Positions 47,461-58,531 of a stretch of 64,000 nucleotides of DNA are shown here, in pieces. A program made the translations under genes and the position numbers. Source of the DNA: Ceratothoa steindachneri (taxonomy: Eukaryota > Arthropoda > Malacostraca > Isopoda > Cymothoidae); the NCBI GenBank assembly GCA_963969495.1, contig OZ018330.1, forward strand, positions 65,152,513 to 65,216,512, written 5' to 3'. Position 1 is the first letter of the stretch. Every line of letters begins with the position of its first letter. The notes below the pieces were generated by a model that saw only the letters and a program-made list of their open reading frames with translations, made no database searches and was not told where the DNA came from.

Positions 47461-48392
47461 GTTGTTGATTTTATTTTCTTATTAAATAGCCGCAGATTTC
47501 ATACATTCCTCCTTACAGTTAATATCCAACTCGTTCTTATTGGTTAGGGTTCTTTGATGTATGTTTTTTTTTTTAATTTAGCAACATGTTTTCTTAGCGA
47601 TTTAAATCTGGCCCTTAGAGTGGCTATCTTAAATCATTATTTTTTAATCTTTTAACCATTCACTGATTATTTAGCTGTATTTTGTTCGTCGTTCCTTTAA
47701 TCTCCATTCAAAACATCTAAATAATCTTCTCTTTTTAAGTTTAATCGATGTTATCAACTGTGTATCTACTATTAGCAACATAGCTACCTCATTCCTGATG
47801 TTTCTTCCACAGTACTTTACGAATAGTATGGTATATTTCTAACGAAACGCTTCATCATCTCTATGTCAAACACATATTCTAAAATTCTAGCAAAATATTC
47901 CTACTTTCGTTTCGTATGTAGTTTCATGATACATTCTTCAAAAATATTTCAGTAAGGTGAACGTGCTACTTGGCTAACCTAGATCTGAAACTCGAATTAC
48001 AGGCAAAGAAATTGTCACGTTACGGATCAAAGTGAAAATGAACCAGATTAATCGTTCTTTTTAAATTGGCAACCTTGAATTTATGTATTATTACAGATTT
48101 TGCACCTTGTGTCCTAAACACACAGACAGCTACAAAGTTGCAAAAAATTAAATTTCAGGTACGAGCGTTAATTGAGAAGCCTTTAGTCGAATTAACTCTC
48201 ATTTTTTAAGGCCTAAGAACCCTCCCAAATATGTCGTTACTTTAGGAAAACCTTAAAGCTAATCTACTTAACTTTACAAAAATAAAGTCAGCCATAATAA
48301 ATGGTTATCTGTGAATGCTTTCGAATAAGATTATTATTATTCTTATTAGAGTTAGGTGTGCAAAAAGATTAGTACCTAAGATCTTTTGAAAT
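47461..48392. other. No gene recognised
   Basis: AT-rich. The first 100 bp may be further Penelope sequence. Confidence 0.4.
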
Positions 48393-48400
48393 CCTTAGAG
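48393..48400. repeat. hAT target-site duplication, left (CCTTAGAG)
   Basis: Matches CCTTAGAA at 58524-58531 in seven of eight positions. Eight bases is the normal hAT duplication length. Confidence 0.85.
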
Positions 48401-49234
48401 CAGTGCTTCCCAAATCAAGGGCCTCAACCCAAATTAGGGTCGGAAGGGGGCTCATGAGGGTGGCGGAATTCTTAAAAAAATAATTAAAATTTAATTAAAG
48501 AGAAAAATTAGAAGTAAAAATTGTTCAAACATAATTGCTAATATCATCTTTGTGGAACATAAATCGTCATTCATATAGGACAGGAAAATAGTTGTGAATA
48601 ATAAAGTATGATAAAGGAAGGTAGAACAAAACATATACGAATACGATCAGGTCCAATACTTATATTGTACGCCTAGGCGTATCACTTAAGTTTTATTTGC
48701 ATGTTACATTTTATTTACTGTGATTGTCGAGCTAATTCAGGAGTAAAATTAAATAATATAATATAGAGGAAAGAGCATAAGCTTGTGAATTTTCACTCAT
48801 AAAGAAACTTACTAAAGTTAAGGTTATTTTTATGACTGGTGTGGTTAGGTCGGCAATATATACTTGTGTGCTTAACTTCTGAAGTAATTTACATTGAGTA
48901 TGTGTGTGAGCGCTTATTTCGCTCTATGAATAAGTAATTTAGAGCACTGTAAAATGCAGATATATATATATTGGCCAAAATTATGGGGCAGGTATGAAAA
49001 AATATAGAATTCGAGTGAAAGTTATTCACATAATAATTGAAAAAAATATATTAAACAGTCGAGTATATCCCATTTATAATTAGTATTTCATATGTTTTCC
49101 TTTTAATTTTATAACTGCTTTAATGCGTTTTTGGATATTGATAATAAGTTTTGGGGGAAACCTTCAATGTGTGATACACAAAAGTTTATTCCTATTTTTT
49201 TAGTGATTATCTTATTGATAACTTACAAGGGGTA

Positions 49235-49690
49235 ATTTTTTGTTAAAAAGGTCTCCTAAGAAACATTCCTGAAGCTAGAAGAGCTCAAATCACTGCAGTG
49301 TCCAGACAGGGATTATCCCAATTCAAAATTGCAAGCAAATTGAAATGCTCAAGAAACGGTGTCCAAAAACTTTTAAAAGGTACAATGTGAACAATTCTTT
49401 CAAAACTGTGATGGAAAAGGTCGCAAAAGGTGTAAAATTCCGAGGAAATAGAGGTTGCTGAAAAAGACAACTGTGGCCAAAAGGCAAAACCCTCTTCTGA
49501 TGTAGCTGCTGAGTTTCCGGCAGCAACAAACAAAGCTATCAAGACGCCCAGTCAGAAGAAGGTAATTAGAGGCTGGGTTAAAAAAGCTACAGTTAGAGAG
49601 AAACCGTGGCTGTCTCAGGTGAACAAGAAGAAGCAATTAATTGTCTTGAGCAAAGGCAAAAGAACATGAAGATTGGACTGATGATGATTG
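49235..49690 (+). pseudogene. Tc1-like transposase, N-terminal part
   Basis: GRNIPEARRAQITAVSRQGL and SQFKIASKLKCSRNGVQKLL form the first helix-turn-helix DNA-binding part. Later frames give PLSQVNKKKQ-like and WTDDDWAN, where the gypsy element enters. The frame resumes at 55561 with FVWSDKSNFEV. Several frameshifts and stops. Confidence 0.8.
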
Positions 49691-49695
49691 GGCTA
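49691..49695. repeat. gypsy target-site duplication GGCTA, left
   Basis: Identical to 55561-55565. Five bases fits gypsy integrases. Confidence 0.9.
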
Positions 49696-51148
49696 TGTAA
49701 TAGAACGTGTTGAAGCTGCGAATAATTTCAACTCTTACCCCGTATTATTTAAAACCACGATGCTGCCCACGTGCATCTTCGATTCGAGGCTTGGAGTCTT
49801 ATCTCAGCTACCGGATGCCAATGTTTAAACAAGGAGGTTATCGTCCCCCCGTTCGCCCCCATACGCCGACCTCGCCAGATCGAGTTAGGCTTATGAACAG
49901 ATAAGGCATTGTTCCCCGGCCCGGCTGTGCGTTCCCTCCAAGCTTTCACTCCATTTTCCCCCACGCCAAGGAGATGTCCTGGCTATTTATATGGAAACTT
50001 TACCACTAAGATTAGATTGGAGATCCAGATTTTCGTCGCGAAACATCACCACGACCCTCTCTCCCTTTGTGCGCCAAGGGACCTCGACCTCGAGATTCAC
50101 CATCACTTGTCCAGAAGGAGGACAATATTCCTTGAGTGCCAAAGGTTCGAGCCTTTCCGACGCCAAGTCCCCAAGGCCCCCCCCCCTGTTGTTCAAGGAG
50201 AACAGCATTAGAACAGCCATTGTTCGTTTTGAGCCCTTCGCCAAGAAACGGTTCTCATCCCCCCTTGTTGTTCAAGGAGAACAGCATTATAACAGCCATT
50301 GTTCGTTTTGAGCCCTTCGCCAAGAAACGGTTCTCATCCCTTCCTGTTGTTCAAGGAGAACAGCATTAGAACAGCCATTGTTCGTTTTGAGCCCTTCGCC
50401 AAGAAACGGTTCTCATCCCCACCTGTTGTTCAAGGAGAACAGCATTAGAACAGCCATTGTTCGTTTTGAGCCCTTCGCCAAGAAACGGTTCTCACCCCCC
50501 CTGTTGTTCAAAGGAGAACAACATTAGAACAGCCATTGTTCTTGAGCCCGTAGACAAGAGACGGTTCTCATCCCCCCTTTGTTCAGAAGAGAACAACCTA
50601 GAACAGCCATTGTTCTTCAAGCCGTTCGTCGAGAAACGGTTCTCCTTCCCAAGACGCCTCGTCAGGATCCTTTTATACCCCCCCCCTTCGGCTGGAACTC
50701 GCCAGCGGACCGAAACTCCTTTGCGCCACCTTCCACTGCACCACTAGTGCCAAAGTTACGTAAGCCAAACTTCACCTTTGAGTATTGATCCCTTTTGTCA
50801 ATTCTATCCTGTTCTTTAAATTGTTTATCGAACCATCCCATCTCTTTATCTCTATATTTGTTTTACCTTTTTTAATCCCTTAAATCCTTGGATTAGCCCG
50901 AGTCTCCACGACCCTTTCCATTCTGTTTATGTCAATATTTTCCGTTTTGTGTATTGTTTATAGTTATTATTAATAAAACTCTATTTTATTAATGATAGCA
51001 ATATTATTATCCTTGAGCTCAGTTCCACTTCTTAAGCATATCGAAGATACATAATATCGGCCGCCAGACAGTAACGCACTCTAAAGATAATTAAGGAAGT
51101 TCCCTCAACGAATAGTGTAATATATGGTATCGTCGGGAGTCATTCTAC

Positions 51149-51152
<4 letters not shown>
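49696..51152 (+). repeat. gypsy 5' LTR
   Basis: 1457 bp, TGTAATAGAACG to TTCTACGACA, about 99% identical by eye to the 3' LTR. A TATTTATATGG box at about 49983 could act as core promoter, and AATAAA at 50972 as polyadenylation signal. A 79-bp minisatellite occupies 50187-50650. Open frames inside the LTRs are shadows of the repeat. Confidence 0.95.
50187..50650 (+). repeat. 79-bp minisatellite in 5' LTR
   Basis: TGTTGTTCAAGGAGAACAGC starts at 50187, 50266, 50345, 50424 and 50502. Two more diverged units follow. Each unit holds TGTTC-AAGGA-GAACA and GAACA-GCCAT-TGTTC inverted half-sites. Confidence 0.95.

Positions 51153-51190
<38 letters not shown>
51153..51190. repeat. (TA)n between LTR and primer binding site
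   Basis: About 38 bp of alternating TA directly after the LTR end. Confidence 0.9.
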
Positions 51191-51191
<1 letters not shown>

Positions 51192-51200
51192 TATTTAATT

Positions 51201-51212
51201 TGGTATCAGGTG
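51201..51212 (+). other. Putative tRNA primer binding site
   Basis: TGGTATCAGG matches the complement of a tRNA 3' end of the leucine type (TGGTATCAG). It lies 48 bp from the LTR instead of the usual few bases because of the TA array and a short AT stretch. Confidence 0.5.
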
Positions 51213-51541
51213 TGTAAGGTTTAACGCTATATCTTTGCAAACACTGTTCTCAGTCGAGTAAAGCATAGTGTTATTCGTTATAATAATAGAATATAGTAGT
51301 CTCCTTTTGTTTTAACGATTGCTATCCCCCTTTTTTTTTAAACTTAAGAAGCTGGAGTAGCTCAAGGAACTGTTATAATAATTTGTTGTGTTTTTTTGTG
51401 ATTTTAGTCAGTGGTTATTTAGATTGAGAAACCAAGTACGAATAGGTCAGTGCCCATATTTAGGTAGGCTAATTCTATAGAGGCATAATTCTTGTTGCAA
51501 GGAATTTTAGTTGGTTGACTAGTGCGCCCCCAAGTGCAAAG

Positions 51542-53677
51542 ATGACTCAGTTTGAAATCTTTAAAGCGCAAGGAGAGTCCTGTGGACTTTCCGGAAAAGA
51601 ACTAACTGAGTACATTCAAGAGGAGCAAAGGAAAGAAAGAGAAAGAGAGGCATGGTTAAGACAAACTGAGCTTCACCATCAGATTGAATTAGCTCGGATT
51701 GAAGAAAAATTTCAAAGAAAAAGAGAAGAAAGAGAAAGGGAAAGAGTAATCCGACGAGAGGAACGAGAAAGAAAAATACAACGAGAAGAACGAGAAAGAG
51801 AAATCCAACGAGAAGAAAGAAGGAAGGATTCGCGCCCCTTCCCAGGAAAGCTGACAAAGTTTCCGAGCCCCGTAAAACCCCCAAACTTCTTTCCCCAAAA
51901 CCAACAACGGGACTCCAAACCTCCCGTTAAGACTTCTCCTCCATCTCTCTTCCCGAAGCGACCAACCATATGCTTCACCTGTGGTGTAGAAAACCACATG
52001 AGCTGGAATTGCCCCCCAAATTCTAGGCTTAAAAGCGGACCAGCCCACCAAGTTCACCAGATTAATGCAACCCCGGCTCCCCCGTTGGTGCAGACCCAAG
52101 CAGAAACTTCTCCCCCTCCGTCAGGCCACCAGGTAAATTTTGTTTTTGGTAAAAGTTCAGCGGGAACTTTGAAATATGAGGAGGGCAGCGTGGACAGCTG
52201 CCGAGTATTGACTCTCGTCAGGGACACAGGATGTACGTGCTTCATCGTGTCCGACGAACTCCTCCCAGTGGCCTCTAACCACGAAAAATTTGCGGTGGTA
52301 CATGACCAACTTGGGCGGGCGAACCAATTCCCCGTCGCTAGATGTTACCTGCAGTGTCAATATTATAATGGCTGGGCTGAAGTCATTGTAGCACCCATAA
52401 AATTCTGTTCCGTACTTATAGGACAGAGCCCCCAAGTAAGTTTCAACCCTGTGTTTCAGGCCGCCCTTCCTCAAGGCCGAGATAAGAAAGAAGCCCAGGA
52501 GCCCGTCCCCATCAGAACCCCGATACCGTCCGATTTCTCGGAGACCCCTAACCAGGACTTTAGGACGGAAAATGAGGAGTGTGAATCACTAACACCCTTA
52601 GGTGATAAGGCCCAAGACAAGGACACGGAGACTGTCCCTGGACCCCAAGAAAAAAAGAACCCCCAACGCGCCCATGGAGATACCTTCGTAGAACTGGACG
52701 AAGCATCGGCGCTTGAAGAGGATTGCCCCGCGGAGTCCCTTAATGTAATCCAGACAGTGTGCATCCAACCTGATGCCGATTACCCTCCTCCTTCCCTACC
52801 AGGCGAGTCTTTAGAACCCTCTGACCTGGATAGTGACGCGCAGCTGACACCACGTCCGAAGAGTCAGCTACAAGAACTAATTAAATGGAATCACCATTTA
52901 CCCGCCCTATTAGCTCTTTTTGAGCGACTGCGTAAAAATGGCCTCAGCATTGGCCCCAGCAAATGCCATTTTGCTCACGAAACCATCAAATATTTGGGTT
53001 TCAAAATAGGACAAAGCAAGTTAGGTCCCCACGAGAACAAGATTAAGGCAATCGCCCACATGCCCCTCCCGATTACAAAGAAGCCATTAAGATCGTTCCT
53101 AGGATCAGCTTCTCCCTATCAGCGATTTGTTCCGAATTTCGCTGCAATTTTGGCCTCCCTATGCCCCCTTCAGGAAAAGAATTTCCCCGATCGTTTACGT
53201 TGGAATGATGTCGCTGTTTCCCATTTTAATCAGCTCAAAAGTAAGTTCATTTCTGCCCCCATTTTAAAGTTGCCCAACCCGGAAAAATCTTTTGGGATTA
53301 AGACCGACGTGATCAACGAGGGCATTGGAGGTGTACTCCTTCAATACGTGGATGACAGAACGAGTCATCCAGTTGCATATGCTAGTCGTCAATTATTACC
53401 ACGCGGAAAGAGATATGCCACTAGAGAAAAGATAGCTCTATCAATTATCTGGGTCATAGACAAATTCAAGCTGTACTTGATATGTAAAGAATTTCAAATA
53501 GGAACCGACCACCGTCCGTTAGCCTATATTAGGAATTTGAGACACTCAAACGGCCGCATCATGCGCTGGAGTTTACTCTTGCAAGAGTATCAATTTAAAT
53601 TGAATTATATCAAAGGTTCCGATAACCAGGTCGCTGACGCACTCAGTATGAATGCGTTACCGAATAGCGTAGAATAA
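51542..53677 (+). CDS. gypsy polyprotein, internally deleted but open (711 aa)
   Basis: The first true ATG is 51542 (AAGATGACTC). Residues 10-25 (FEIFKAQGESCGLSGKELTE) and a charged coiled-coil to about 95 are Gag N-terminal, but the capsid domain is missing. A proline-rich linker leads to a CX2CX4HX4C zinc knuckle at about 144-157 (CFTCGVENHMSWNC). The aspartic protease has DTGC at about 228. A long acidic spacer follows. At about 446 it enters RT after the catalytic palm (FERLRKNGLSIGPSKCHFAH, then KYLGF), so no YxDD box is present. RNase H (about 587-705) keeps Asp in KTDV, Glu in REKIAL, Asp in TDHRPL and Asp in VADALS. The stop follows at once, and integrase is absent. Full-length relatives have over 1200 residues. 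Losses are in frame, so a single product could be made, but the element cannot transpose alone. Confidence 0.9.
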   Translation: MTQFEIFKAQGESCGLSGKELTEYIQEEQRKEREREAWLRQTELHHQIELARIEEKFQRKREERERERVIRREERERKIQREEREREIQREERRKDSRPFPGKLTKFPSPVKPPNFFPQNQQRDSKPPVKTSPPSLFPKRPTICFTCGVENHMSWNCPPNSRLKSGPAHQVHQINATPAPPLVQTQAETSPPPSGHQVNFVFGKSSAGTLKYEEGSVDSCRVLTLVRDTGCTCFIVSDELLPVASNHEKFAVVHDQLGRANQFPVARCYLQCQYYNGWAEVIVAPIKFCSVLIGQSPQVSFNPVFQAALPQGRDKKEAQEPVPIRTPIPSDFSETPNQDFRTENEECESLTPLGDKAQDKDTETVPGPQEKKNPQRAHGDTFVELDEASALEEDCPAESLNVIQTVCIQPDADYPPPSLPGESLEPSDLDSDAQLTPRPKSQLQELIKWNHHLPALLALFERLRKNGLSIGPSKCHFAHETIKYLGFKIGQSKLGPHENKIKAIAHMPLPITKKPLRSFLGSASPYQRFVPNFAAILASLCPLQEKNFPDRLRWNDVAVSHFNQLKSKFISAPILKLPNPEKSFGIKTDVINEGIGGVLLQYVDDRTSHPVAYASRQLLPRGKRYATREKIALSIIWVIDKFKLYLICKEFQIGTDHRPLAYIRNLRHSNGRIMRWSLLLQEYQFKLNYIKGSDNQVADALSMNALPNSVE

Positions 53678-54101
53678 TTATATTCATAGGATTAGTATCT
53701 CCATGTAGGTATATACCGTCTTGTACGACTTAATTTAAGATTCTTTTGTAATATAATTAATTAATGTATATGTCTGAATTTTGTAACGCTCAATGTCTAA
53801 TTTTTTTGTATGTCTATATATTTGTTCTTATTAATTTACGTATAAATTATTTTGTCCCGTATGTACTAAGTTTATATCATTTCATTGTTCCATGCCCTTT
53901 TTTTTTCTTTGATTAAGTTGTATTAAAGGTTATTTTCCCCTGTAATCTAAAGATCAAAATAATCATATGTATTGAGGTAATACTAGTTAGGTGCAGGAAG
54001 GTACGGTTGGTACAAGAAAACGAGTTCCCCACAACGGAGCTCTATCGTTGTCCCTTCTCTCTTTTTTTTTCGAAGTGACAACTTCCCCTGGAATGGAGGG
54101 G
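53678..54101 (+). other. gypsy 3' untranslated region with polypurine tract
   Basis: AT-rich leader to GGAATGGAGGGG at 54090-54101, directly before the 3' LTR, which would prime plus-strand DNA synthesis. No integrase relic was seen. Confidence 0.8.
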
Positions 54102-55560
54102 TGTGATAGAACGTGTGGAAGCTGCGTTTAATTTCAACTCCTACCCCGTATTATTTAAAACCACGATGCTGCCCACGTGCATCTTCGATTCGAGGCTTGG
54201 AGTCTTATCTCAGCTACCGGATGCCAATGTTTAAACAAGGAGGTTATCGTCCCCCCGTTCGCCCCCATACGCCGACCTCGCCAGATCGAGTTAGGCTTAT
54301 GAACAGATAAGGCATTGTTCCCCGGCCCGGCTGTGCGTTCCCTCCAAGCTTTCACTCCATTTTCCCCCACGCCAAGGAGATGTCCTGGCTATTTATATGG
54401 AAACTTTACCACTAAGATTAGATTGGAGATCCAGATTTTCGTCGCGAAACAATACCACGACCCTCTCTCCCTTTGTGCGCCAAGGGACCTCGACCTCGAG
54501 ATTCACCATCACTTGTCCAGAAGGAGGACAATATTCCTTGAGTGCCAAAGGTTCGAGCCTTTCCGACGCCAAGTCCCCAAGGCCCCCCCCCCCTGTTGTT
54601 CAAGGAGAACAGCATTAGAACAGCCATTGTTCGTTTTGAGCCCTTCGCCAAGAAACGGTTCTCATCCCCCCCTGTTGTTCAAGGAGAACAGCATTAGAAC
54701 AGCCATTGTTCGTTTTGAGCCCTTCGCCAAGAAACGGTTCTCATCCCCCCCTGTTGTTCAAGGAGAAAAGCAATAGAACAGCCATTGTTCGTTTTGAGCC
54801 CTTCGCCAAGAAACGTTTCTCATCCCCCCCTGTTGTTTAAGGAGAACTGCATTAGAACAGCCATTGTTCGTTTTGAGCCCTTCGCCAAGAAACGGTTCTC
54901 ATCCCCCCTGTTGTTCAAAGGAGAACAACATTAGAACAGCCATTGTTCTTGAGCCCGTAGACAAGAGACGGTTCTCATCCCCCCTTTGTTCAGAAGAGAA
55001 CAACCTAGAACAGCCATTGTTCTTCAAGCCGTTCGTCGAGAAACGGTTCTCCTTCCCAAGACGCCTCGTCAGGATCCTTTTATCCCCCCCCCCCTTCGGC
55101 TGGAACTCGCCAGCGGACCGAAACTCCTTTGCGCCACCTTCCACTGCACCACTAGTGCCAAAGTTACGTAAGCCAAACTTCACCTTTGAGTATTGATCCC
55201 TTTTGTCAATTCTATCCTGTGCTTTAAATTGTTTATCGAACCATCCCATCTCTTTAACTCTATATTTGTTTTACCTTTTTTAATCCCTTAAATCTTTGGA
55301 TTAGCCCGAGTCTCCACGACCCTTTCCATTCTGTTTATGTCAATATTTTCCGTTTTGTGTATTGTTTATAGTTATTATTAATAAAACTCTATTTTATTAA
55401 TGATAGCAATATTATTATCCTTGAGCTCAGTTCCACTTCTTAAGCATATCGAAGATACATAATATCGGCCGCCAGACAGTAACGCACTCTAAAGATAATT
55501 AAGGAAGTTCCCTCAACGAATAGTGTAATATATGGTATCGTCGGGAGTCATTCTACGACA
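54102..55560 (+). repeat. gypsy 3' LTR
   Basis: 1459 bp, TGTGATAGAACG to TTCTACGACA. It has the same 79-bp minisatellite at 54594-55050 (units at 54594, 54673, 54752, 54831, 54909) and AATAAA at 55380. Confidence 0.95.
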
Positions 55561-55565
55561 GGCTA
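55561..55565. repeat. gypsy target-site duplication GGCTA, right
   Basis: Matches 49691-49695. Confidence 0.9.
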
Positions 55566-56234
55566 ATTTTGTTTGGTCTGATAAAAGTAACTTCGAGGTA
55601 GGTTCTCCATATTATTTTTCACCAATTTATTACTCTTGTACACATTTTTATTGGATACACAATATGATCAGTAAAATTTGTATTTCTTCTCAGATCTTTG
55701 GAACTCTTGGAGCGGATTATCTTCATCGAAGAGTTGGGGAGCTTATGATCCGAGATGTGTTGTCCCACCTGTTAAATTTGCAGTTGTAGGGTAATGCTTT
55801 GGGGCTGCATGCCATCTTAAGGTGTAGGATTGTTGTTCACTTGTGAAGGCAGAATAAATTTCAACACTTACACCAGCACATTATACCAGGTTTATCAATC
55901 TTAGGAAAATTTTAATGATTACATACCAGATGGTATAATCTTCCAACAAGACAATGTTCCATGCCACTTATCTAGAGTTTCAAAAGGTTGGTTTGAAAAG
56001 AAATGGGTGACTTTGATGGAATGGTCCTCTCAATCTCCAGACCTCAACTCCATTAACCATTTTTGGTCAGACTTGAGCACAAGAGTGAGAAGGCACAAAT
56101 CTTCCTCAAAAAGTGAATTAACAGCCAAAATTCTTGAAGAGTGGCAGAAAATTAAACCAACCACCGGTGCCAACATAGTCTCAGGGAGGCAAAGAAACGG
56201 CTATAAAACAAAAGGAGGACACATGAAATATTAG
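55566..56234 (+). pseudogene. Tc1-like transposase, C-terminal part
   Basis: Continues with FVWSDKSNFEV (first catalytic Asp), then ELGSL and VMLWGC in shifted frames, QQDNVPCHLSRV near 55950 (second Asp) and WSSQSPDLNSINHFWSDL near 56025-56075. There the third catalytic acid, normally Glu in NPIEHLW, reads Asn. It ends near KTKGGHMKY. Disabled by frameshifts and the Asn substitution. Confidence 0.85.
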
Positions 56235-56351
56235 TTATTGCTAGAATATATGCATTTATTTAATTTATTTTCATTTATTTCAAGTATGAAATACAAGAGT
56301 TTCAATCATATGCTTCACTTTTTCATACCTGCCCCATAATTTTAGCCAAGG

Positions 56352-56352
<1 letters not shown>

Positions 56353-56447
<95 letters not shown>
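56353..56447. repeat. (TA)n microsatellite
   Basis: About 95 bp of pure TA between the Tc1-like right end and the hAT coding relic. Confidence 0.95.
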
Positions 56448-56449
<2 letters not shown>

Positions 56450-56459
56450 TTCAGTTATG

Positions 56460-57990
56460 AATTCCAGAGTGAAAAATAGCCCAGAGAATGTGTCCGCACT
56501 CAGTGCGTTCAGTGTCTCCAAGTCGTGGCCAATGAAGGAAAACAAACTGAAACGTCACTTGTGTTCAGTTCATCCAAACTTAATGGCAAAGCCACTAATT
56601 TACTAGAAGGATAAGGAAGAACAGGTAAAACAAAGTTGGATTGATGCTCTTTTAGGTTAGGCTTTTTCATTTGAGAAAGCTTCCTTGGTATCTCTTGAAG
56701 TTACATGGTATATTGCACGATTCAAAAAGTCTAACAAAATTGGTGAGAGGCTGGTGAAACCAGAAGCATTCGCAATGGTGAAAAAATACTTGTAGAGCAG
56801 ATGTTTCTAAGAAAATTGAGTCTGTATCTCTTTCTAACCACAGCATCAAACATAGAATTAATCTTATGTCATTAGATATTTTGTATAAATTAATTGTGGC
56901 ATTTATTACGCAGGTAAATTTTCATTGCAGACAGATGAATCTGTGGACATTGCTGACGAACCTCAACTCATGGTTTTTGTGAGGTACTGTTCGATCGCCA
57001 TCGATGAGGGAAATTCGAGTAGGCTTTGTGACTTGGGTAAAAGGAGAAAATCCTGATGAAAGAATAATTCACTGTTTCTTACATTGGGAAAACTTAGCCT
57101 CTCCACGTCTCCAGCCAGAATTCCATGATATGCTGAATGGTGTTATTCAAAGTGTGAATTTTATAAATACCAATGCAGTGAACTCGTGCATTTTCGTAAA
57201 GTGTGTGAAGAGATGGGATCACATCACTAGGACTTACGTTTCCAGTCTGATGTCCGTTAACTGTCTCGAGGCCGCATCTTTGGACGGGTTATTGAACTTA
57301 ACCTAAAATAAAAGTTTTTCTTCAAGAAATGAAGCACACATAAGCTGGCAGAGTTTTCAAAGATGTTGCTTGGGTGACAAAGCTAGCATATTTAGGCGAT
57401 ATATTTAGACGCTTGAATGAATTGAAGAAACTTTCACGCTGAAGAGAAAAATTAGCCACCGAAAAAACAGCTGCTTTTCCAGAGCTGAGTGCAGTGCTAG
57501 AAGATTCATCCGAAATAGAGCTTGCTGACATTAAATTGTTTTTCCAAGATTATTTGCAGAAGCTTCAGGAGTAAATGGTCGGATATTTGCCAGAAAATGT
57601 TGATGTATTTCAACACAGCTGGATAAGGATGTTGTTCCGTTTGAACGTCAGTGATGTTTGAGAAGATATCTTACGATTTCTAGAAGAATCTTTAGATCTC
57701 CAGGAAAATCAGGTACAGATGCAATGTTTTAAAAGTCTCTCATACTCTGGATTCTGGACTCAACTGAAAGATAAGCTTATTCTGATTCATGAGGCTGAAA
57801 AAGGTCTTATTCCATTTCTTCCACTTCATATCTATGTTAACAAAGATTTTAAGTTCTTGTGATGATCAAGACTAAAGCAAGGAACAAGGAACCGTCTAGA
57901 TCCTTAAAATGATCTGCGCTGTTCTCTCTCCATCAACTTCAAGCCAAATCATGAGAAACTTGTCCATAATATGAAGGAACATCACGGTAG
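56460..57990 (+). pseudogene. hAT transposase relic (ZBED-like)
   Basis: A BED-type zinc finger remains (frames give RTQCVQCLQVVANEG, then LKRHLCSVHPNLMAK). TDESVDIADEPQLMVFVRY near 56930-56985 holds the first Asp region. NLHFSSRN-like segments and a C-terminal dimerisation part end in IKTKARNK, then RCSLSINFKPNHEKLV near 57860-57960. This resembles ZBED5/SCAND3-type hAT transposases. Many stops and frameshifts, no functional frame. Confidence 0.8.
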
Positions 57991-58523
57991 TCACTAAAAT
58001 ATTTTTTGCTCAATTTTTCAATGCATTCTACTCGAAGAGCCAAAAGAAGTTGCCAGCCAAATGTTGATTTTCTTTTCTTGCTTTTGTTTCAATAAATTAC
58101 ACTTATATAAAAATGTGCCTTTAATATCCTTCAATTAACATAGAAATATAAAAATATATTGTTTATTAAATAACAGTGAATGTCAGTATAATATATTTGA
58201 TAAAACCAAATGTAGAAACACTGAAGAAATTATTATATTTATCAGCAGTGAATAGTAGTTGAATAGTTAGAAGGGCTCATTCATGAAACAATATTATAAT
58301 TGGCAGTCAAAAGTTTGTTTATCTTTGTTTAGGAAGAAGGTTTGCCTCCAATTATCTCCAATCGATATTATATTTATTAATTAGCAGCTTATAGTAAAAT
58401 TCAGTAAACTTTATTTAATTGGATAAAACTATAATAATACTGAAATAATATTTCTTCCCTGGGGTCGGCAAGCCAAAATTAACTTGTGTTCAGGATTAGG
58501 ACAAAAAAGTTTGGGAAACACTG

Positions 58524-58531
58524 CCTTAGAA
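58524..58531. repeat. hAT target-site duplication, right (CCTTAGAA)
   Basis: Partner of 48393-48400. Confidence 0.85.

Larger units (their letters stand above)
48971..56349 (+). mobile_element. Tc1-like element inserted in hAT, split by gypsy
   Basis: Left end TTGGCCAAAATTATGGGGCA and the right end TTATGGGGCAG-type inverted copy at 56320-56349 share about 30 bp (GGC(C/T)AAAATTATGGGGCAGG then TATGAAAAA). Both ends border TA repeats, as expected for TA targeting. Removing the gypsy insertion leaves about 1.5 kb, the usual Tc1 length. Confidence 0.85.
48401..58523 (+). mobile_element. hAT transposon, host of nested insertions
   Basis: Left end CAGTGCTTCCCAAAT and right end (reverse complement CAGTGTTTCCCAAAC) match at 13 of 15 bases and have the CAGTG start usual in hAT elements. 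Without the insertion at 48971-56349 the element is about 2.74 kb, a normal hAT size, and it contains a hAT transposase relic. Confidence 0.85.

Noticed and set aside
49707..50788. Many overlapping frames of 60-110 codons in the LTRs
   Set aside because: They follow the 79-bp minisatellite and recur identically in the other LTR. They are not genes.
51561..52764. Minus-strand frames opposite the gypsy polyprotein
   Set aside because: Shadows of the charged and proline-rich Gag sequence.
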